From: CAZJVD01 sp964549505
GTDB lineage: Bacteria > Bdellovibrionota > UBA1018 > CAZJVD01
DNA length: 62,645 nucleotides
Assembly (NCBI GenBank): GCA_964549505.1
Contig: CAZJVD010000015.1
Coordinates: forward strand, 1 to 62,645
Direction: 5' to 3'
Position numbers and translations under genes: made by a program. Position 1 is the stretch's first letter. The number at the start of each line of letters is the position of its first letter. The notes below the pieces were generated by a model. That model did no database searches. It saw only the letters and a program-made list of their open reading frames with translations, and had not been told where the DNA came from. Shown here one piece after another: positions 8,138 through 17,603 of the stretch.

Positions 8138-8808
8138 GCGCGACTCTTGCCGGGTTTTAGAGGGATGGCTTTTTTTAGGCCAAGGGCGTTGATCTTACCT
8201 GTGTAGAATCCCGAGAGCGCGCGCGTGAAAGGAACCTTGTCGGTCACAAAGAGGCACTGCTTGAGTCCAAGCTCGTCGAGTCCGGCGCCTTCGAGTTCGA
8301 TTTGAGTTTCGGCACCGATCTTAAGAGGAGAATCCAAGTAAAAGCTCGTAGCGGAAAGTTTTGTGATCTCAGAGACGATCGAAACCGTTAGCGCCGGAGC
8401 CTCCGGAGAAAACGTGTGACGGTGAAACTCAGAGTCGCGGAGATTTTTTCGAATTTTCTGCAGCAGCAACGGGACGACCAACGGTTTGACCACGTAGTCG
8501 GACGCACCCAAGCTGATTGCGCGGTAGACGGACTCTTTGTCTTGCAGACCGCTCACGACGACGATCGGAACCATCGCGAGACTCTCGACCGTTTTCTTTT
8601 TCTCTAGCAAGGCAAACCCGTCGACCCCTGGCATCCGTAGGTCGAGCAGCAGTAGGTGAGGGGCCTTTTTAGCGAGATATTCGAGCGCGGACGCGACAGA
8701 GTCGGCCACGGTCACGACCGCGCCCGCGTTCTCAAGAATCCGCTTGATCAATAATCGTTGATCCTCGATGTCTTCGACGACCAGTATCTCTTTGCCTGTG
8801 ATCGACAC
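8134..8808 (-). CDS. response regulator, receiver plus PilZ-like domain
   Basis: This 224-residue paralogue of the following gene has an N-terminal receiver with VVEDIED, phospho-acceptor Asp56 (LLDLRMPGVDG) and the VKPL lysine. The C-terminal ~95 residues are beta-rich with a KLSATSFYLDSPLKIG segment, again PilZ-like with a degenerate motif. ATGA overlap with the downstream regulator indicates translational coupling. No histidine kinase is encoded nearby. Paired receiver/PilZ proteins of this type are frequent in Bdellovibrio-like genomes, where they are thought to affect motility or surface behaviour. Confidence 0.85.
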   Translation of the reverse strand: MSITGKEILVVEDIEDQRLLIKRILENAGAVVTVADSVASALEYLAKKAPHLLLLDLRMPGVDGFALLEKKKTVESLAMVPIVVVSGLQDKESVYRAISLGASDYVVKPLVVPLLLQKIRKNLRDSEFHRHTFSPEAPALTVSIVSEITKLSATSFYLDSPLKIGAETQIELEGAGLDELGLKQCLFVTDKVPFTRALSGFYTGKINALGLKKAIPLKPGKSRA

Positions 8809-8862
8809 GTGTTACCCTTGTGCAAAGTATGCAACAGTGTCTGGCTTCGATGCAAATGTCCC

Positions 8863-9225
8863 TTACTTAGCTGTGGCGCCTGCTGCTTGTTCGCGAGCCG
8901 GAGCCTTGCACCGCTTGCCAGCGGCGTCAGATCCCGATCCAGTCATCGACGAACAATCGTCACTAGCTTCCCAACAGTCGTAGAACAAACCATCGGTGTA
9001 GTTCCCGTTGCTGGTTCCCCAGCAGACATTCTGGTCATAGGCCACGCATCCACCTTGAGGAACGCCGCCAGCAACGTGTGTTGAAGAACCGGTGCTGTCC
9101 TTCAGTGGTACCCAGACTGTTCCTTCCTTAATGCCACAAAGACAGTGGCACTCCGGATCGGCAAACGCGTTTTGAGCTTGAACCAAACCAAGAACCAGAA
9201 AGAGCGCGACGATAGAAGCTTTCAT
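8863..9225 (-). CDS. small secreted Cys-rich protein
   Basis: The 120-residue product starts with a clear signal peptide (MKASIVALFLVLGLVQAQNAFA, cleavage before DPEC). The mature ~97 residues contain nine Cys, beginning PECHCLCG, which would be paired as disulfides outside the cytoplasm. I know no family. The C-terminus (AREQAAGATAK) looks disordered. A second small Cys-rich secreted protein is encoded divergently 266 bp away. Confidence 0.7.
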   Translation of the reverse strand: MKASIVALFLVLGLVQAQNAFADPECHCLCGIKEGTVWVPLKDSTGSSTHVAGGVPQGGCVAYDQNVCWGTSNGNYTDGLFYDCWEASDDCSSMTGSGSDAAGKRCKAPAREQAAGATAK

Positions 9226-9429
9226 TTTTCCCCCAAAATTTTGAATCCCAGAAATTTATGGAACAGGAGAAGGTAGAGCAACTTCAAGGCCACGCGAGAA
9301 AGACGGGATTATGCCGAGAAATCAATGAAAGAACTAGACATAGGTCGCGGGAGACACTCTTCTAAAAATCAACAGTGTCTAGAGAGTCAGCACGCGGCTT
9401 CCGCCTAAAAAAATCGACATTGTTTAGTC

Positions 9430-9459
9430 TTGACCGTTTGCCCACGGGACCTGTATTTA
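9430..9459 (+). promoter_or_regulatory. sigma70-like promoter
   Basis: TTGACC at 9430-9435 and TATTTA at 9454-9459 are separated by 18 bp and end 32 bp before the ATG at 9492. This is a fair housekeeping-type promoter match for the small secreted protein gene. It is judged by eye only. Confidence 0.35.
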
Positions 9460-9491
9460 GGCTCTTTCTTGATCTGAAAGAAGGGGTACAT

Positions 9492-9953
9492 ATGTCAATG
9501 AGTGATGTGAAGATAAGAGGTAGTGCTTTTTTGTTTTTCGCTGCCTTTGGAATTCTTATGAGTACGGCATTTGATGGGGCAGTTGTTTCTACTGGTTTTG
9601 CCGACGAAATGAGTGCTACGAGTGATGTGAATGGAGATTGGCTTCGTCCAGTCGTGTTTGGATCTTGTGGGTGTGCGCAGACGATCGGTCACTGGACCTT
9701 AGTAGGTCAAACTTGTGGTGCATTGTTACCTTGCGAGGGAGAATCCACCTGGGATTGCGACGGCAGCACCGTTACCAGCCCTTGCACGAACGATCCCCAA
9801 GGAGGAACAGGCTGTTTAACCGAGGAGCCAGATGTGCCGGTAGGTAGCCCACCGTGCAAGCAGACAACTGCATGTAGTCCAAGACTGTGTGATGGAGACT
9901 GTAAGTATGCCGATGGCGGACTGACCCATTCCCGACGGTGCACTGTACAGTAA
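9492..9953 (+). CDS. small secreted Cys-rich protein
   Basis: The 153-residue product is started at ATG 9492 because AAGGGG lies 6 nt upstream and a basic-then-hydrophobic signal peptide follows (cleavage near GFADE). The mature part has 14 Cys in motifs such as GSCGCAQT, CTNDPQGGTGC and CDGDCKY, and a Trp/Gly-rich start, suggesting a disulfide-rich extracellular fold. It is not similar in detail to the divergent Cys-rich gene but has the same layout. No known family was recognised. Confidence 0.65.
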   Translation: MSMSDVKIRGSAFLFFAAFGILMSTAFDGAVVSTGFADEMSATSDVNGDWLRPVVFGSCGCAQTIGHWTLVGQTCGALLPCEGESTWDCDGSTVTSPCTNDPQGGTGCLTEEPDVPVGSPPCKQTTACSPRLCDGDCKYADGGLTHSRRCTVQ

Positions 9954-9980
9954 CCTCAAAACTTAAAATCGTATTCCGCC

Positions 9981-10025
9981 GTCTGAGCTTGTTTGCGCTG
10001 TCGAGCAAGCTCAGACAGCGCAAAC
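9981..10025. terminator. interlocked inverted repeats, likely bidirectional terminator
   Basis: Two perfect inverted repeats are interleaved: GTCTGAGCTTG (9981-9991) with its complement at 10006-10016, and GTTTGCGCTGTC (9991-10002) with its complement at 10014-10025. Only one hairpin, or a pseudoknot, can form at a time. It lies between two convergent genes, where a two-way terminator is expected, although T-runs are short. Confidence 0.55.
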
Positions 10026-10038
10026 AAAAGTCTCGCTG

Positions 10039-11250
10039 CTATTTTATGAGAACCGTGTTCGTCTGATTTGGAACCTTCTTATTAAACTTGTCCAAACTGA
10101 CGTTGAACGAAGTCGTACTGCTTCCGGCTGACGAATCAATCGTTAGGTTTTTCGTTTGACCGATAACTCCGACGGGGATCGAGCTACCCGTTGGGAGTCG
10201 AATTCCATACCAGTTCTGAGTTTTTTGAGTCGACTTGAGTATCACGGTGTCCATGGAACCAATGACCTCCGTGACGGGAGCGGAATTCAGCATTTGAATT
10301 CCGGCACCATGATTGGTCCCTTGGTTCTGAAGCGAAGCAAGGGTCACCGAGAACATCGATGCGATATGCGATGTCCCGAAGAGCCTAATGCCAGTTTCTG
10401 CTTGAACCACGGAAAGCCGTAACGTCATCTCCGAGTCAAACAACTCGAAGCCAGCATCAAATCCAGCCGTGGCAGGACTTTCGAAAACCTTCAAATCATT
10501 GAAATCCACGATCGACTGATGTAGCGAACAGGCCACTGGGTTCGTTCCTTTTGGTGCCGCCGATCTGAAGTCGGTGGCTAAAAAATCACCTTTTACATTG
10601 TACAAAGAGAGCGCCGGGCTTCCAGCATCGGATAAGGTGAGATGTACCTGGACTGTGTTTACGGTAGGGTAACTGCTTGGATCAGTGCCCGAATATTGAA
10701 TCACGACTCCGTACTTAGAATGAGCAGCTAAATCGGCGATATAGATCTGAGCATCATCCTTAGGCGTGATCATAAGAGCCCGTCCATATGGCGCCACGAT
10801 ATTAACATCGGCAAGTGAGAGATCATTTCCTCTTACTGCGATTCCCTGATTGTTCGAAATGACTTGTGCGTTGCTGAGTTTAGAAGCAACGTAACTGGGC
10901 ATCTTGAAGTTAGCATTCCCAATCAAGATGAGAAGCGGCTGATTCTTGCTGAATCCTCTCAGCTCAAAAGGGATACCGCCCGGTGTTTGAACATCCCCGA
11001 GATTGAGGCTCCCTTCGGCGCCATCAGCTACAATCATGGTGACTGGATCCGCGCAGACGATGAACTTTCCATCTTGGTTAGGGTCGGCAAAGACAGAAGT
11101 GCTGTCGTTGATCTGTTGAACAACGTCTCCCGCAGCCAACGGTGATGTACCCGTGAGGACGTAATCACAAACCCCAACGGACTCTTGCCTGGCTGAGGCT
11201 TTGGACATCACTAAAAATAAAAACAACGCAAGCGACCCAAAACGTTTCAT
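10039..11250 (-). CDS. secreted beta-helix-like protein
   Basis: This 403-residue protein has a signal peptide (MKRFGSLALFLFLVMSKASA) and a good Shine-Dalgarno (GGGGAG, 5 nt before ATG). Its body is made of short alternating hydrophobic strands with Asn/Gly turns (for example NNQGIAVRGNDLSLADVNIVA), the look of right-handed parallel beta-helix proteins such as pectin-lyase-like folds. There is no catalytic motif I can name. It is probably exported to the surface or medium. The 11251-11442 spacer contains its promoter region but no recognisable gene. Confidence 0.7.
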   Translation of the reverse strand: MKRFGSLALFLFLVMSKASARQESVGVCDYVLTGTSPLAAGDVVQQINDSTSVFADPNQDGKFIVCADPVTMIVADGAEGSLNLGDVQTPGGIPFELRGFSKNQPLLILIGNANFKMPSYVASKLSNAQVISNNQGIAVRGNDLSLADVNIVAPYGRALMITPKDDAQIYIADLAAHSKYGVVIQYSGTDPSSYPTVNTVQVHLTLSDAGSPALSLYNVKGDFLATDFRSAAPKGTNPVACSLHQSIVDFNDLKVFESPATAGFDAGFELFDSEMTLRLSVVQAETGIRLFGTSHIASMFSVTLASLQNQGTNHGAGIQMLNSAPVTEVIGSMDTVILKSTQKTQNWYGIRLPTGSSIPVGVIGQTKNLTIDSSAGSSTTSFNVSLDKFNKKVPNQTNTVLIK

Positions 11251-11442
11251 ACGTCTCCCCTTTTAAATGTGTAACTCGATGGCTTTAGACGTGTGCAACT
11301 AGCTCGCCACTTGGATTCCCCCGTGGTTTCGAGCCGAAGTATCCGGACTGCCCGAACGGCAATGTCCAGCCGCTCGACACTGATTTGAGTTTAGACAGAG
11401 GTGTGGACTGGAGTGTCGGGGATGACCCTGTCTTGTCCGCGG

Positions 11443-12777
11443 TTATTTTAGCGCCGTCAGAACTTCGTTCAGGAGACTCTCCGCTAGAACTGCATGACCC
11501 ATCGGATTGAAGTGAATGTCGTTTTCGATGTAGAGGGCCTCTGCTGACGGGTGATTGAGGATCCTGGGAAATAGGTCAACCACCGGCACCTGTGCCGACC
11601 GCGTCCAATCAACGACAGCCTTTTCGAAGATCATCGTGCGCGGCATGGGCTCCTTCTTCGCGATCAACTCACGTGTCTGGAGAACTTCGGGGAAGCGTTT
11701 TTCGAGACGATCGTAGAACGCTGGATCGTTTCGAACGTAGAGATGGTTCGGCCATGGATAGAGAACGACGATGAGTGGTATTTTATGCGCCTCGCACAGT
11801 ACACGAAGGCGCTCGAGGCCATCCAGCGTGTGACGAATACCGAGCTGAGCCCAGGAGCTCAGGCTTGGTTCGTGATAAACCCAGTTCGCGCGCAAAGCGC
11901 CCGCGACGCCATCGGGGAGCAACCAAAGCTGGTCCGGACGGTACGGATGCGCAAGAAGTTCGCGCCACCGTGCGGTCGGAGTCGAGACGTTCCTATTGAC
12001 AGGCCCGTCTTGGGCGGGCCGGATCGAATCGTTTTCACGCGATGTCTGGAATCCCTTCAGACCGCTTCTCAATTGTTTGAAGACGCGCGAGAGCGCAAAA
12101 GTGTTCCAGAGAAAAACAGCGAAGGGACGATACTTTAAGCCCAGAAACCCGTCGGGCTCTCCGTCGTTCCGGAACCGCATTCGAGATCGATAAAAAAGTT
12201 CATCATGCGGATCGGAGACATCCGGGAAAACGGCAACGACATCGGCGTGGTACCCATCGTCCAAGAATGTTTTGAGACGCTGGTATTCGAGGACAGGCGA
12301 ATACGAAACCATACCGGCGTTCAGGACTTCGACGTCCCGCCCGCGCTCGCCGAGGAGTCGTTGCAACTGTCCTGAAACGGTCTCGCTCTCGTTATAGCCC
12401 ACACCTTCGACGAACGAATCCCCGAGAAGAACGACACGTTTTTTCTGTGACCGCGTCTCGACGATGTGATGGGGGCGCGAGTCGCGCCATCCTAGAGAGT
12501 TCGTTCGTAACTGAAACGCTACGCCACTTCCCCACGAGCGGGTCACATCGGTGAAAGGTCGTCGACGATGTTCGACGTTCGAATCAACGAGCGTGAGAAA
12601 TCCGTCGCCGTAAAAGCGACGTGCGGCAAACTCAGCGGTTGCGAACAGAAAAACCCAAAATGCCGCTAGAAAGGTCCAGCCTTTAAGGGACGAGAGTTTC
12701 CGCAAGCACGCGACCTTCGTTCTGGGGTGGAGCAACGATCCCAAGCAAAAAAGACAGTGTCGGAGCGATGTCGACAA
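11443..12777 (-). CDS. membrane-anchored SGNH/GDSL hydrolase-like protein
   Basis: After a hydrophobic anchor (GWTFLAAFWVFLFATAEFAA) the protein has the SGNH nucleophile block VVLLGDSFVEG, the Gly/Asn block VLNAGM and a C-terminal DIHFNPMGH with the Asp/His pair. Such AlgX/PatB-like domains de-O-acetylate or acetylate cell-surface glycans. The only ATG (12777) makes a 95-bp overlap with the upstream gene. A TTG at 12705 with GAAGG upstream is an attractive alternative (420 residues). It sits in an apparent operon potD - phosphatase - this gene. Confidence 0.8.
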   Translation of the reverse strand: MSTSLRHCLFCLGSLLHPRTKVACLRKLSSLKGWTFLAAFWVFLFATAEFAARRFYGDGFLTLVDSNVEHRRRPFTDVTRSWGSGVAFQLRTNSLGWRDSRPHHIVETRSQKKRVVLLGDSFVEGVGYNESETVSGQLQRLLGERGRDVEVLNAGMVSYSPVLEYQRLKTFLDDGYHADVVAVFPDVSDPHDELFYRSRMRFRNDGEPDGFLGLKYRPFAVFLWNTFALSRVFKQLRSGLKGFQTSRENDSIRPAQDGPVNRNVSTPTARWRELLAHPYRPDQLWLLPDGVAGALRANWVYHEPSLSSWAQLGIRHTLDGLERLRVLCEAHKIPLIVVLYPWPNHLYVRNDPAFYDRLEKRFPEVLQTRELIAKKEPMPRTMIFEKAVVDWTRSAQVPVVDLFPRILNHPSAEALYIENDIHFNPMGHAVLAESLLNEVLTALK

Positions 12778-14350
12778 TATCAGCCTTTTGAGGGTATACG
12801 CCTGGACGAAACCTCTTCCCAGCGAAGACCAACGGAACTGTGCGATCGTAGGAGTAACCCGTCATATGGATCACGTTGGGCCCTTCTTCCATGTAGTACG
12901 GTCGCGGAATCATAACGACGTCTCCACTGCGCGCAGGAAAGAACGACTTCAGAATTCGGCGCTCAATACCGCCGCCCGCTGGAAGTGTCCGATTGAAAAC
13001 ATCGGTGCGCGAAAAGACAAAGGCGACTCCTGGAACATCGCGCAGGATGTCTTTTGCTGCATCTTCGATCTCTTTGCGAGACTGACTCGCTCCCGCAAGA
13101 GCGGCATCAGCCAAGAAAAAGTTGAACTCTTGCTGACCCACGAACCATCGGTCGCCGCTCGCTTTGCCAAAGCGTCGATTGAGGCCCGTTTCAAGTTTCT
13201 CCAATAGTTCGCTTCCTGACATCCGAGCAGAGTCGATGCGGTTGGCCGTTAGGTAACTCGATAGGGGTGGTGTGCCGTGATCGGCCGTGAGAACAAACAC
13301 GACTTCATCGAGACCGCCAGGAACGCGGCGGCGCACATGATTGATCAGTTTTGAGATGCTTCTGTCTTCATAAACGGTCATCTCTTCAAGGTCGCGCGAG
13401 TTGGGTCCAACGTCGTGGCCCATGTAATCGTGGGATGAGTAGCTGACGGCTAAAATGTCGGCGCCCTGACCATGGCCGAGTTTCATTTCGTCCACCGAGT
13501 GCATCGCTACGTCGGTTGTGATGTCGACGCCAAGAGGACCGGCGAGTGCCTCACGAGAACCGATCGTGTAATCCCGCACAAACTCCTTATCATCTTCTTT
13601 GCGCGCGTTGATCGTCAGCCCCGAACCCTTGCCTTTAGAAACCCACGAATACTTTTTACCTTTTTGCTTTTTAAGATCCTGGTTCACACCATTGATCCAT
13701 GCGGGCCATTGGTCGGGTCGCATGTAGAACGAGCTCGTTGTCCACGAGAAGTGCTCATCGTTAAACCAGAGGGCAAGATCGGCGCGTTTCCCACCCATCA
13801 AAACAGACGCGCGATCCTTGAGAGCTACGGAGACGACGGTGCTCTTAAAACCAGCATTCTTGAGTTCGTCCCCGACAGTAGTCGAAATGAGATTGCGGGG
13901 AGAAATTCCTTTACCCGTGGGCGCGCCGACCACGATGGCCTCGGGATCATCGGCACAGTACGCACTTTTTCCAGTTGTACGATCCACGCCACTATTAAGC
14001 GGAATGCCCATTTGATAGGGATACGCGCCCGTCAACAACATTGCGTGTCCCGGCGCCGTGAGACTCAGGAGCGTGTCGTACTCAGCAAACGGAAAATAGG
14101 CTCCGCGGTTCATCAGGAAATTGAATCCACCCATTTCGCCGCCAGCGGTCTGCGGTGGAAGGAATCGCGAAGAAAACTTCGTGAGGTAGTCGGATCGCAA
14201 CTGGTCCACGACAATCAGAACGATGAGCTTTGGGCTCCGTTTGAATGTCGAATGCGTAAGGGGTTCGGCTTTTGCCGGGGGGAGAGCGCTGGTTGTGGCC
14301 GCGAGCAGAAAAACTGTCGCAAATAGGGTTCTAATCTGTCGAGCCGCCAC
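12683..14350 (-). CDS. alkaline phosphatase (PafA-type nucleotide pyrophosphatase fold)
   Basis: The 555-residue enzyme belongs to the alkaline phosphatase superfamily. It has a signal peptide ending near PAKA, the metal-binding VVDQLRSDYL (Asp49), the nucleophile loop SLTAPGHA with Thr98, SSHDYMGHDVG and TADHGT. The Thr nucleophile fits PafA-like phosphomonoesterases of the periplasm. GTG 14350 is preferred over ATG 14401 because it puts a proper signal-peptide start in place and shortens the overlap with potD to 20 bp. Co-transcription with a polyamine-type importer suggests nutrient scavenging. Confidence 0.9.
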   Translation of the reverse strand: MAARQIRTLFATVFLLAATTSALPPAKAEPLTHSTFKRSPKLIVLIVVDQLRSDYLTKFSSRFLPPQTAGGEMGGFNFLMNRGAYFPFAEYDTLLSLTAPGHAMLLTGAYPYQMGIPLNSGVDRTTGKSAYCADDPEAIVVGAPTGKGISPRNLISTTVGDELKNAGFKSTVVSVALKDRASVLMGGKRADLALWFNDEHFSWTTSSFYMRPDQWPAWINGVNQDLKKQKGKKYSWVSKGKGSGLTINARKEDDKEFVRDYTIGSREALAGPLGVDITTDVAMHSVDEMKLGHGQGADILAVSYSSHDYMGHDVGPNSRDLEEMTVYEDRSISKLINHVRRRVPGGLDEVVFVLTADHGTPPLSSYLTANRIDSARMSGSELLEKLETGLNRRFGKASGDRWFVGQQEFNFFLADAALAGASQSRKEIEDAAKDILRDVPGVAFVFSRTDVFNRTLPAGGGIERRILKSFFPARSGDVVMIPRPYYMEEGPNVIHMTGYSYDRTVPLVFAGKRFRPGVYPQKADIVDIAPTLSFLLGIVAPPQNEGRVLAETLVP

Positions 14351-15503
14351 GCGCGACTTTAACTTCGGTCCATGCACGGTCATAGAGAGCAATCGCATCA
14401 CCCAAATCCTCCATCATTTCGCATTTCTTAAGAGCGGGGGGTGCCGGAAGCAAGTTAGGATATTCCTTTAAAAATGCTTGGGCGAGAAGCGGAATCGCAT
14501 CTCGGTTGGCGGGCGCAGTCATAATTGTGGATGCCGTCAGGCGACTGTTTTCAGCTCCAATGAGAAAGTTGATGAGGCGGTGGGCGGTCGCGATATCGCG
14601 CGCGCCCTTTGGGATCACAAGATTGTCGACCCAAAGCGTGCAGCCTTCGACGGGAATAATGAAGTCGATCTTGCCGCCGGATTTCTTTTTTGCCTGGTAG
14701 GCATCGCAGCTATACGCCTGCGCGGCAGCGACCTCGCCGTTCACAAGCAGATTGAGCGATTCGGAACTGAAGGCCTTGATGCCTTTTCGTACGCTCAAGA
14801 TGGCCGATTTCGCCCGAGCAATATCGTCTCCCGACCGGCTGTTGAGGCTGAGGCCATGGCGCTTGAGACCTGCTCCAAGCCCCTCTCGCGCGTCGTCAAG
14901 TAACGAGAAATGGCCCGAGAGCTCTTTGTTCTCAAAAAGGTCCTTATAGCCGCTGATCTTTCCTTTGAAACGGTCCGTTCTGATCGCAATCCCCGTGGTG
15001 CCCCAGGTGTAAGGAACCGAGAACTTCCCCTCAGGGTCATAGCTTCGGCCAGTGACATCGGAAGAAAGATTTCTTCGGTGAGGGACCAGTTCGGCGTTCA
15101 GTTCTTCGAGGAGGCCGAGCTTACTCATTGCGTAAACCATGTAGTCCGACGGAATAGCCACATCGAATCCGGTGGCCCCCGCCTGCAGTTTGGCAAGAAG
15201 CTCTTCATTCGAAGAGTAATTCGAGATTTCGACCTTCGTCCCGGTCTCGGCTTCGAATTTCTTGAGAATGTCGAGGTTCACGTAACTCGACCAGGCAGCA
15301 AGATGCACCACCTTGGCATGTCCTGACCCTTGATCGCTCTGCGAACTGCTGGTATTCGGTGTCTGAGAGACGTTGTTTTTTGAACAGCCTCCACCGATCA
15401 ATGCCTGTAAGGCTACAAGAGCGGAGATAGCGAGAGACGTGAGAAGCGAAGTATTTCTGAGTTGCCCAAGGTGTTGCGCGATCTTTAGCGTGAGCTTTTG
15501 CAT
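14331..15503 (-). CDS. potD: spermidine/putrescine-type ABC substrate-binding lipoprotein
   Basis: This 390-residue solute-binding protein has a lipobox (LIGGGC, Cys40) and typical PotD/PotF features: WSSYVNLDILKKFEAETG, then FDVAIPSDYMV and SVPYTWGTTGIA. It captures polyamines or related cations in the periplasm. It is transcribed divergently from potABC, 53 bp away, so the intergenic region must hold two promoters. A longer frame begins 18 bp upstream, but the ATG at 15503 gives a better signal peptide. Exact substrate is not determined by the sequence. Confidence 0.9.
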   Translation of the reverse strand: MQKLTLKIAQHLGQLRNTSLLTSLAISALVALQALIGGGCSKNNVSQTPNTSSSQSDQGSGHAKVVHLAAWSSYVNLDILKKFEAETGTKVEISNYSSNEELLAKLQAGATGFDVAIPSDYMVYAMSKLGLLEELNAELVPHRRNLSSDVTGRSYDPEGKFSVPYTWGTTGIAIRTDRFKGKISGYKDLFENKELSGHFSLLDDAREGLGAGLKRHGLSLNSRSGDDIARAKSAILSVRKGIKAFSSESLNLLVNGEVAAAQAYSCDAYQAKKKSGGKIDFIIPVEGCTLWVDNLVIPKGARDIATAHRLINFLIGAENSRLTASTIMTAPANRDAIPLLAQAFLKEYPNLLPAPPALKKCEMMEDLGDAIALYDRAWTEVKVARGGSTD

Positions 15504-15556
15504 TGACTCGAGCGTATACACCCCAATCCTCTCACCGAAAAGCGCAAACTATCTCA

Positions 15557-16771
15557 ATGCTTGAACTACGAGCGGTCGCAAAAACTTTTGGCGCAAGCCA
15601 AGTGCTCGCGTCGGTCGATCTGACGATTCGCGAAGGCGAGTTTTTTTCTCTGTTAGGTCCGAGCGGTTGTGGAAAGACCACCCTTTTGCGGATCATTGCT
15701 GGCTTTGAAACCCCGAGTTCGGGGCTCGTGCTTCATCGACGTGCCGATATCACTCAGAAGCCACCGCGAGAACGTCCCTTCAACCTCGTGTTTCAGCGTT
15801 ACGCACTTTTTCCACATCTGAACGTCGCGGACAATGTCGGCTTTGGACTTCGGGTCAAAGGCATGACCCGATTGGATACAAAAACCCGCGTTGAAGAAGC
15901 ACTCGATCTTGTGCAGATGGCGGACTTCTGCGGCCGAAGCGTCACAACCCTTTCGGGTGGTCAACAGCAACGCGTGGCTTTGGCGCGCGCGTTGGTCAAC
16001 AGGCCGGAGGTTTTGTTACTTGATGAACCGCTGTCGGCGCTTGATCTCAAACTTCGGCAACAGATGCAGGTTGAGCTTCTGTCCTTGCAGCGACGTCTGA
16101 AAACGACGTTTGTTTTTGTGACTCACGATCAAGAAGAAGCCATGACGATGTCCGATCGGATCGCTGTTATGAATGGCGGAGTAGTCGAACAGATTGCGTC
16201 GCCTCAGGAGCTCTATCAGAATCCGTGTCATCCGTTTGTTGCGAGCTTCATTGGTTCCGTCAACCAGATCCCTGCTGAGGTTCAAGAGGTGCGGCCTGAT
16301 GCAATCGTTTTGAAATCAGCGAGTCGTCGGTTGCTCACGGTGCGGGCGCCTCGGGATGGCTCGCGACAGATTCCACGTGGGGGCACTTCTGGAATGGCCG
16401 TCAAAATGATGGTCCGACCCGAAAAGTTGCGGGTTCTCAAATCGCAACCTCCGCTCGATCAGAATACAGTTCAGGGAACGATCAAAGAGATTCTTTACAA
16501 AGGTGCGGTCACCGAGTTCCTAGTGCAGTCGAAAGAGGACCGTGTTCCTTCGTTAACAGTCCTGCAGTCGAACTCCTCCGAAAGTTCGAAGCGTGGTTTT
16601 TCCAACGGTGACCGAGTGTTCGTAGCTTGGCATCCCGAAGATGCTTTTTTGTTTCCAGAGGACGTCACCCAAACACAGGCATTTTTTGGCGAAACACCGG
16701 GACTTCGAACGACTGTAGATCCCAATCAGATGACGTTTCCCGATGTGGGAGTCTTGCGTGCCGAGACCTAA
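15557..16771 (+). CDS. potA: polyamine ABC transporter ATPase
   Basis: The 404-residue protein contains Walker A (GPSGCGKTT, residues 34-42), Q-loop (VFQRYALFPHL), signature LSGGQQQR, Walker B (LLLDEPLSALD) and the H-switch (VTHDQEEA). A C-terminal TOBE/OB-fold regulatory region follows from ~residue 245. This is the layout of PotA/CysA/MalK-type importer ATPases. ATG 15557 is the family-consistent start. Its end overlaps the permease gene, showing a coupled potABC unit. Confidence 0.95.
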   Translation: MLELRAVAKTFGASQVLASVDLTIREGEFFSLLGPSGCGKTTLLRIIAGFETPSSGLVLHRRADITQKPPRERPFNLVFQRYALFPHLNVADNVGFGLRVKGMTRLDTKTRVEEALDLVQMADFCGRSVTTLSGGQQQRVALARALVNRPEVLLLDEPLSALDLKLRQQMQVELLSLQRRLKTTFVFVTHDQEEAMTMSDRIAVMNGGVVEQIASPQELYQNPCHPFVASFIGSVNQIPAEVQEVRPDAIVLKSASRRLLTVRAPRDGSRQIPRGGTSGMAVKMMVRPEKLRVLKSQPPLDQNTVQGTIKEILYKGAVTEFLVQSKEDRVPSLTVLQSNSSESSKRGFSNGDRVFVAWHPEDAFLFPEDVTQTQAFFGETPGLRTTVDPNQMTFPDVGVLRAET

Positions 16772-17603
16772 ATCTGTTCTACCTTGGTTACTTTTCCCCT
16801 GTCTCTTATGGGTCACCGTTTTTCTCATCGGTCCCTTGCTCATCGTTACGGGTTTTAGCGTTCTGAAAAGGGGGCCTTATGGGGGCGTCGTCTTTGATTT
16901 AAACATCCAGAGTTTCTTGCGGAGTTTCGATCCGCTTTACCTGCGCATCTTACTGTCGAGCTTTCAGATGGCGGCACTCACGACGTTTCTGTGTGTGCTG
17001 CTCGGCTTTCCCTTGGCTTACACGATTGCGACAGCGCCAAAGCGTATGCGAAACCTGCTATTGACCTTTGTCATGGTTCCGTTTTGGACGAACTTTATTA
17101 TTCGTGTCTATTCCATCAAGCTTCTTTTCAGCGAAAAAGGACTCGCTGGGCTCCTGACGGAGTGGTTAGGCGTTACGGGAACGCTTCCAAGTGTCATTCC
17201 TGTAACGGTCGCGATGGTTATCAACTACTTGCCGTTTCTCGTCCTGCCTCTTTACGTCTGCCTTGAGAAACTCGAGTTTGTTCTCGTCGAGGCGGCACAG
17301 GATCTCGGCGCTCGCCCCTGGCAGGTCTGGACGCGCGTCATCCTTCCCCAGTCGCTACCCGGTCTTGTAGCGGGATCGATTTTTGTTTTCACACCGGCGC
17401 TGGGTGAGTTCGTGATTCCGGACCTTTTGGGTGGAGCGCAAACGGTATTTATTGGAAACGTGATCTCTGAACAGTTTTTAAAAACACGGGACTGGCCGTT
17501 CGGGAGCGCACTGACCCTAGTTCTTTTGGGGCTTGTTTCGGTGTTCATCGCCGTAGGTCGATTGGATCGTGTTTTGGGAGAATCAAAACGTGCGGTCGGA
17601 TGA
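16758..17603 (+). CDS. potB: polyamine ABC transporter permease
   Basis: This 281-residue inner-membrane permease has about six hydrophobic segments and the EAA loop (EAAQDLGARPWQVWTRVILPQSLPG) that docks on the ATPase. GTG 16758 is chosen because GGGAG lies 6 nt upstream, overlapping potA by 14 bp; an ATG 15 bp further up has no such site. It is PotB-like by position and by the GEFVIPDLLGG segment. Confidence 0.93.
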   Translation: MPRPKSVLPWLLFPCLLWVTVFLIGPLLIVTGFSVLKRGPYGGVVFDLNIQSFLRSFDPLYLRILLSSFQMAALTTFLCVLLGFPLAYTIATAPKRMRNLLLTFVMVPFWTNFIIRVYSIKLLFSEKGLAGLLTEWLGVTGTLPSVIPVTVAMVINYLPFLVLPLYVCLEKLEFVLVEAAQDLGARPWQVWTRVILPQSLPGLVAGSIFVFTPALGEFVIPDLLGGAQTVFIGNVISEQFLKTRDWPFGSALTLVLLGLVSVFIAVGRLDRVLGESKRAVG

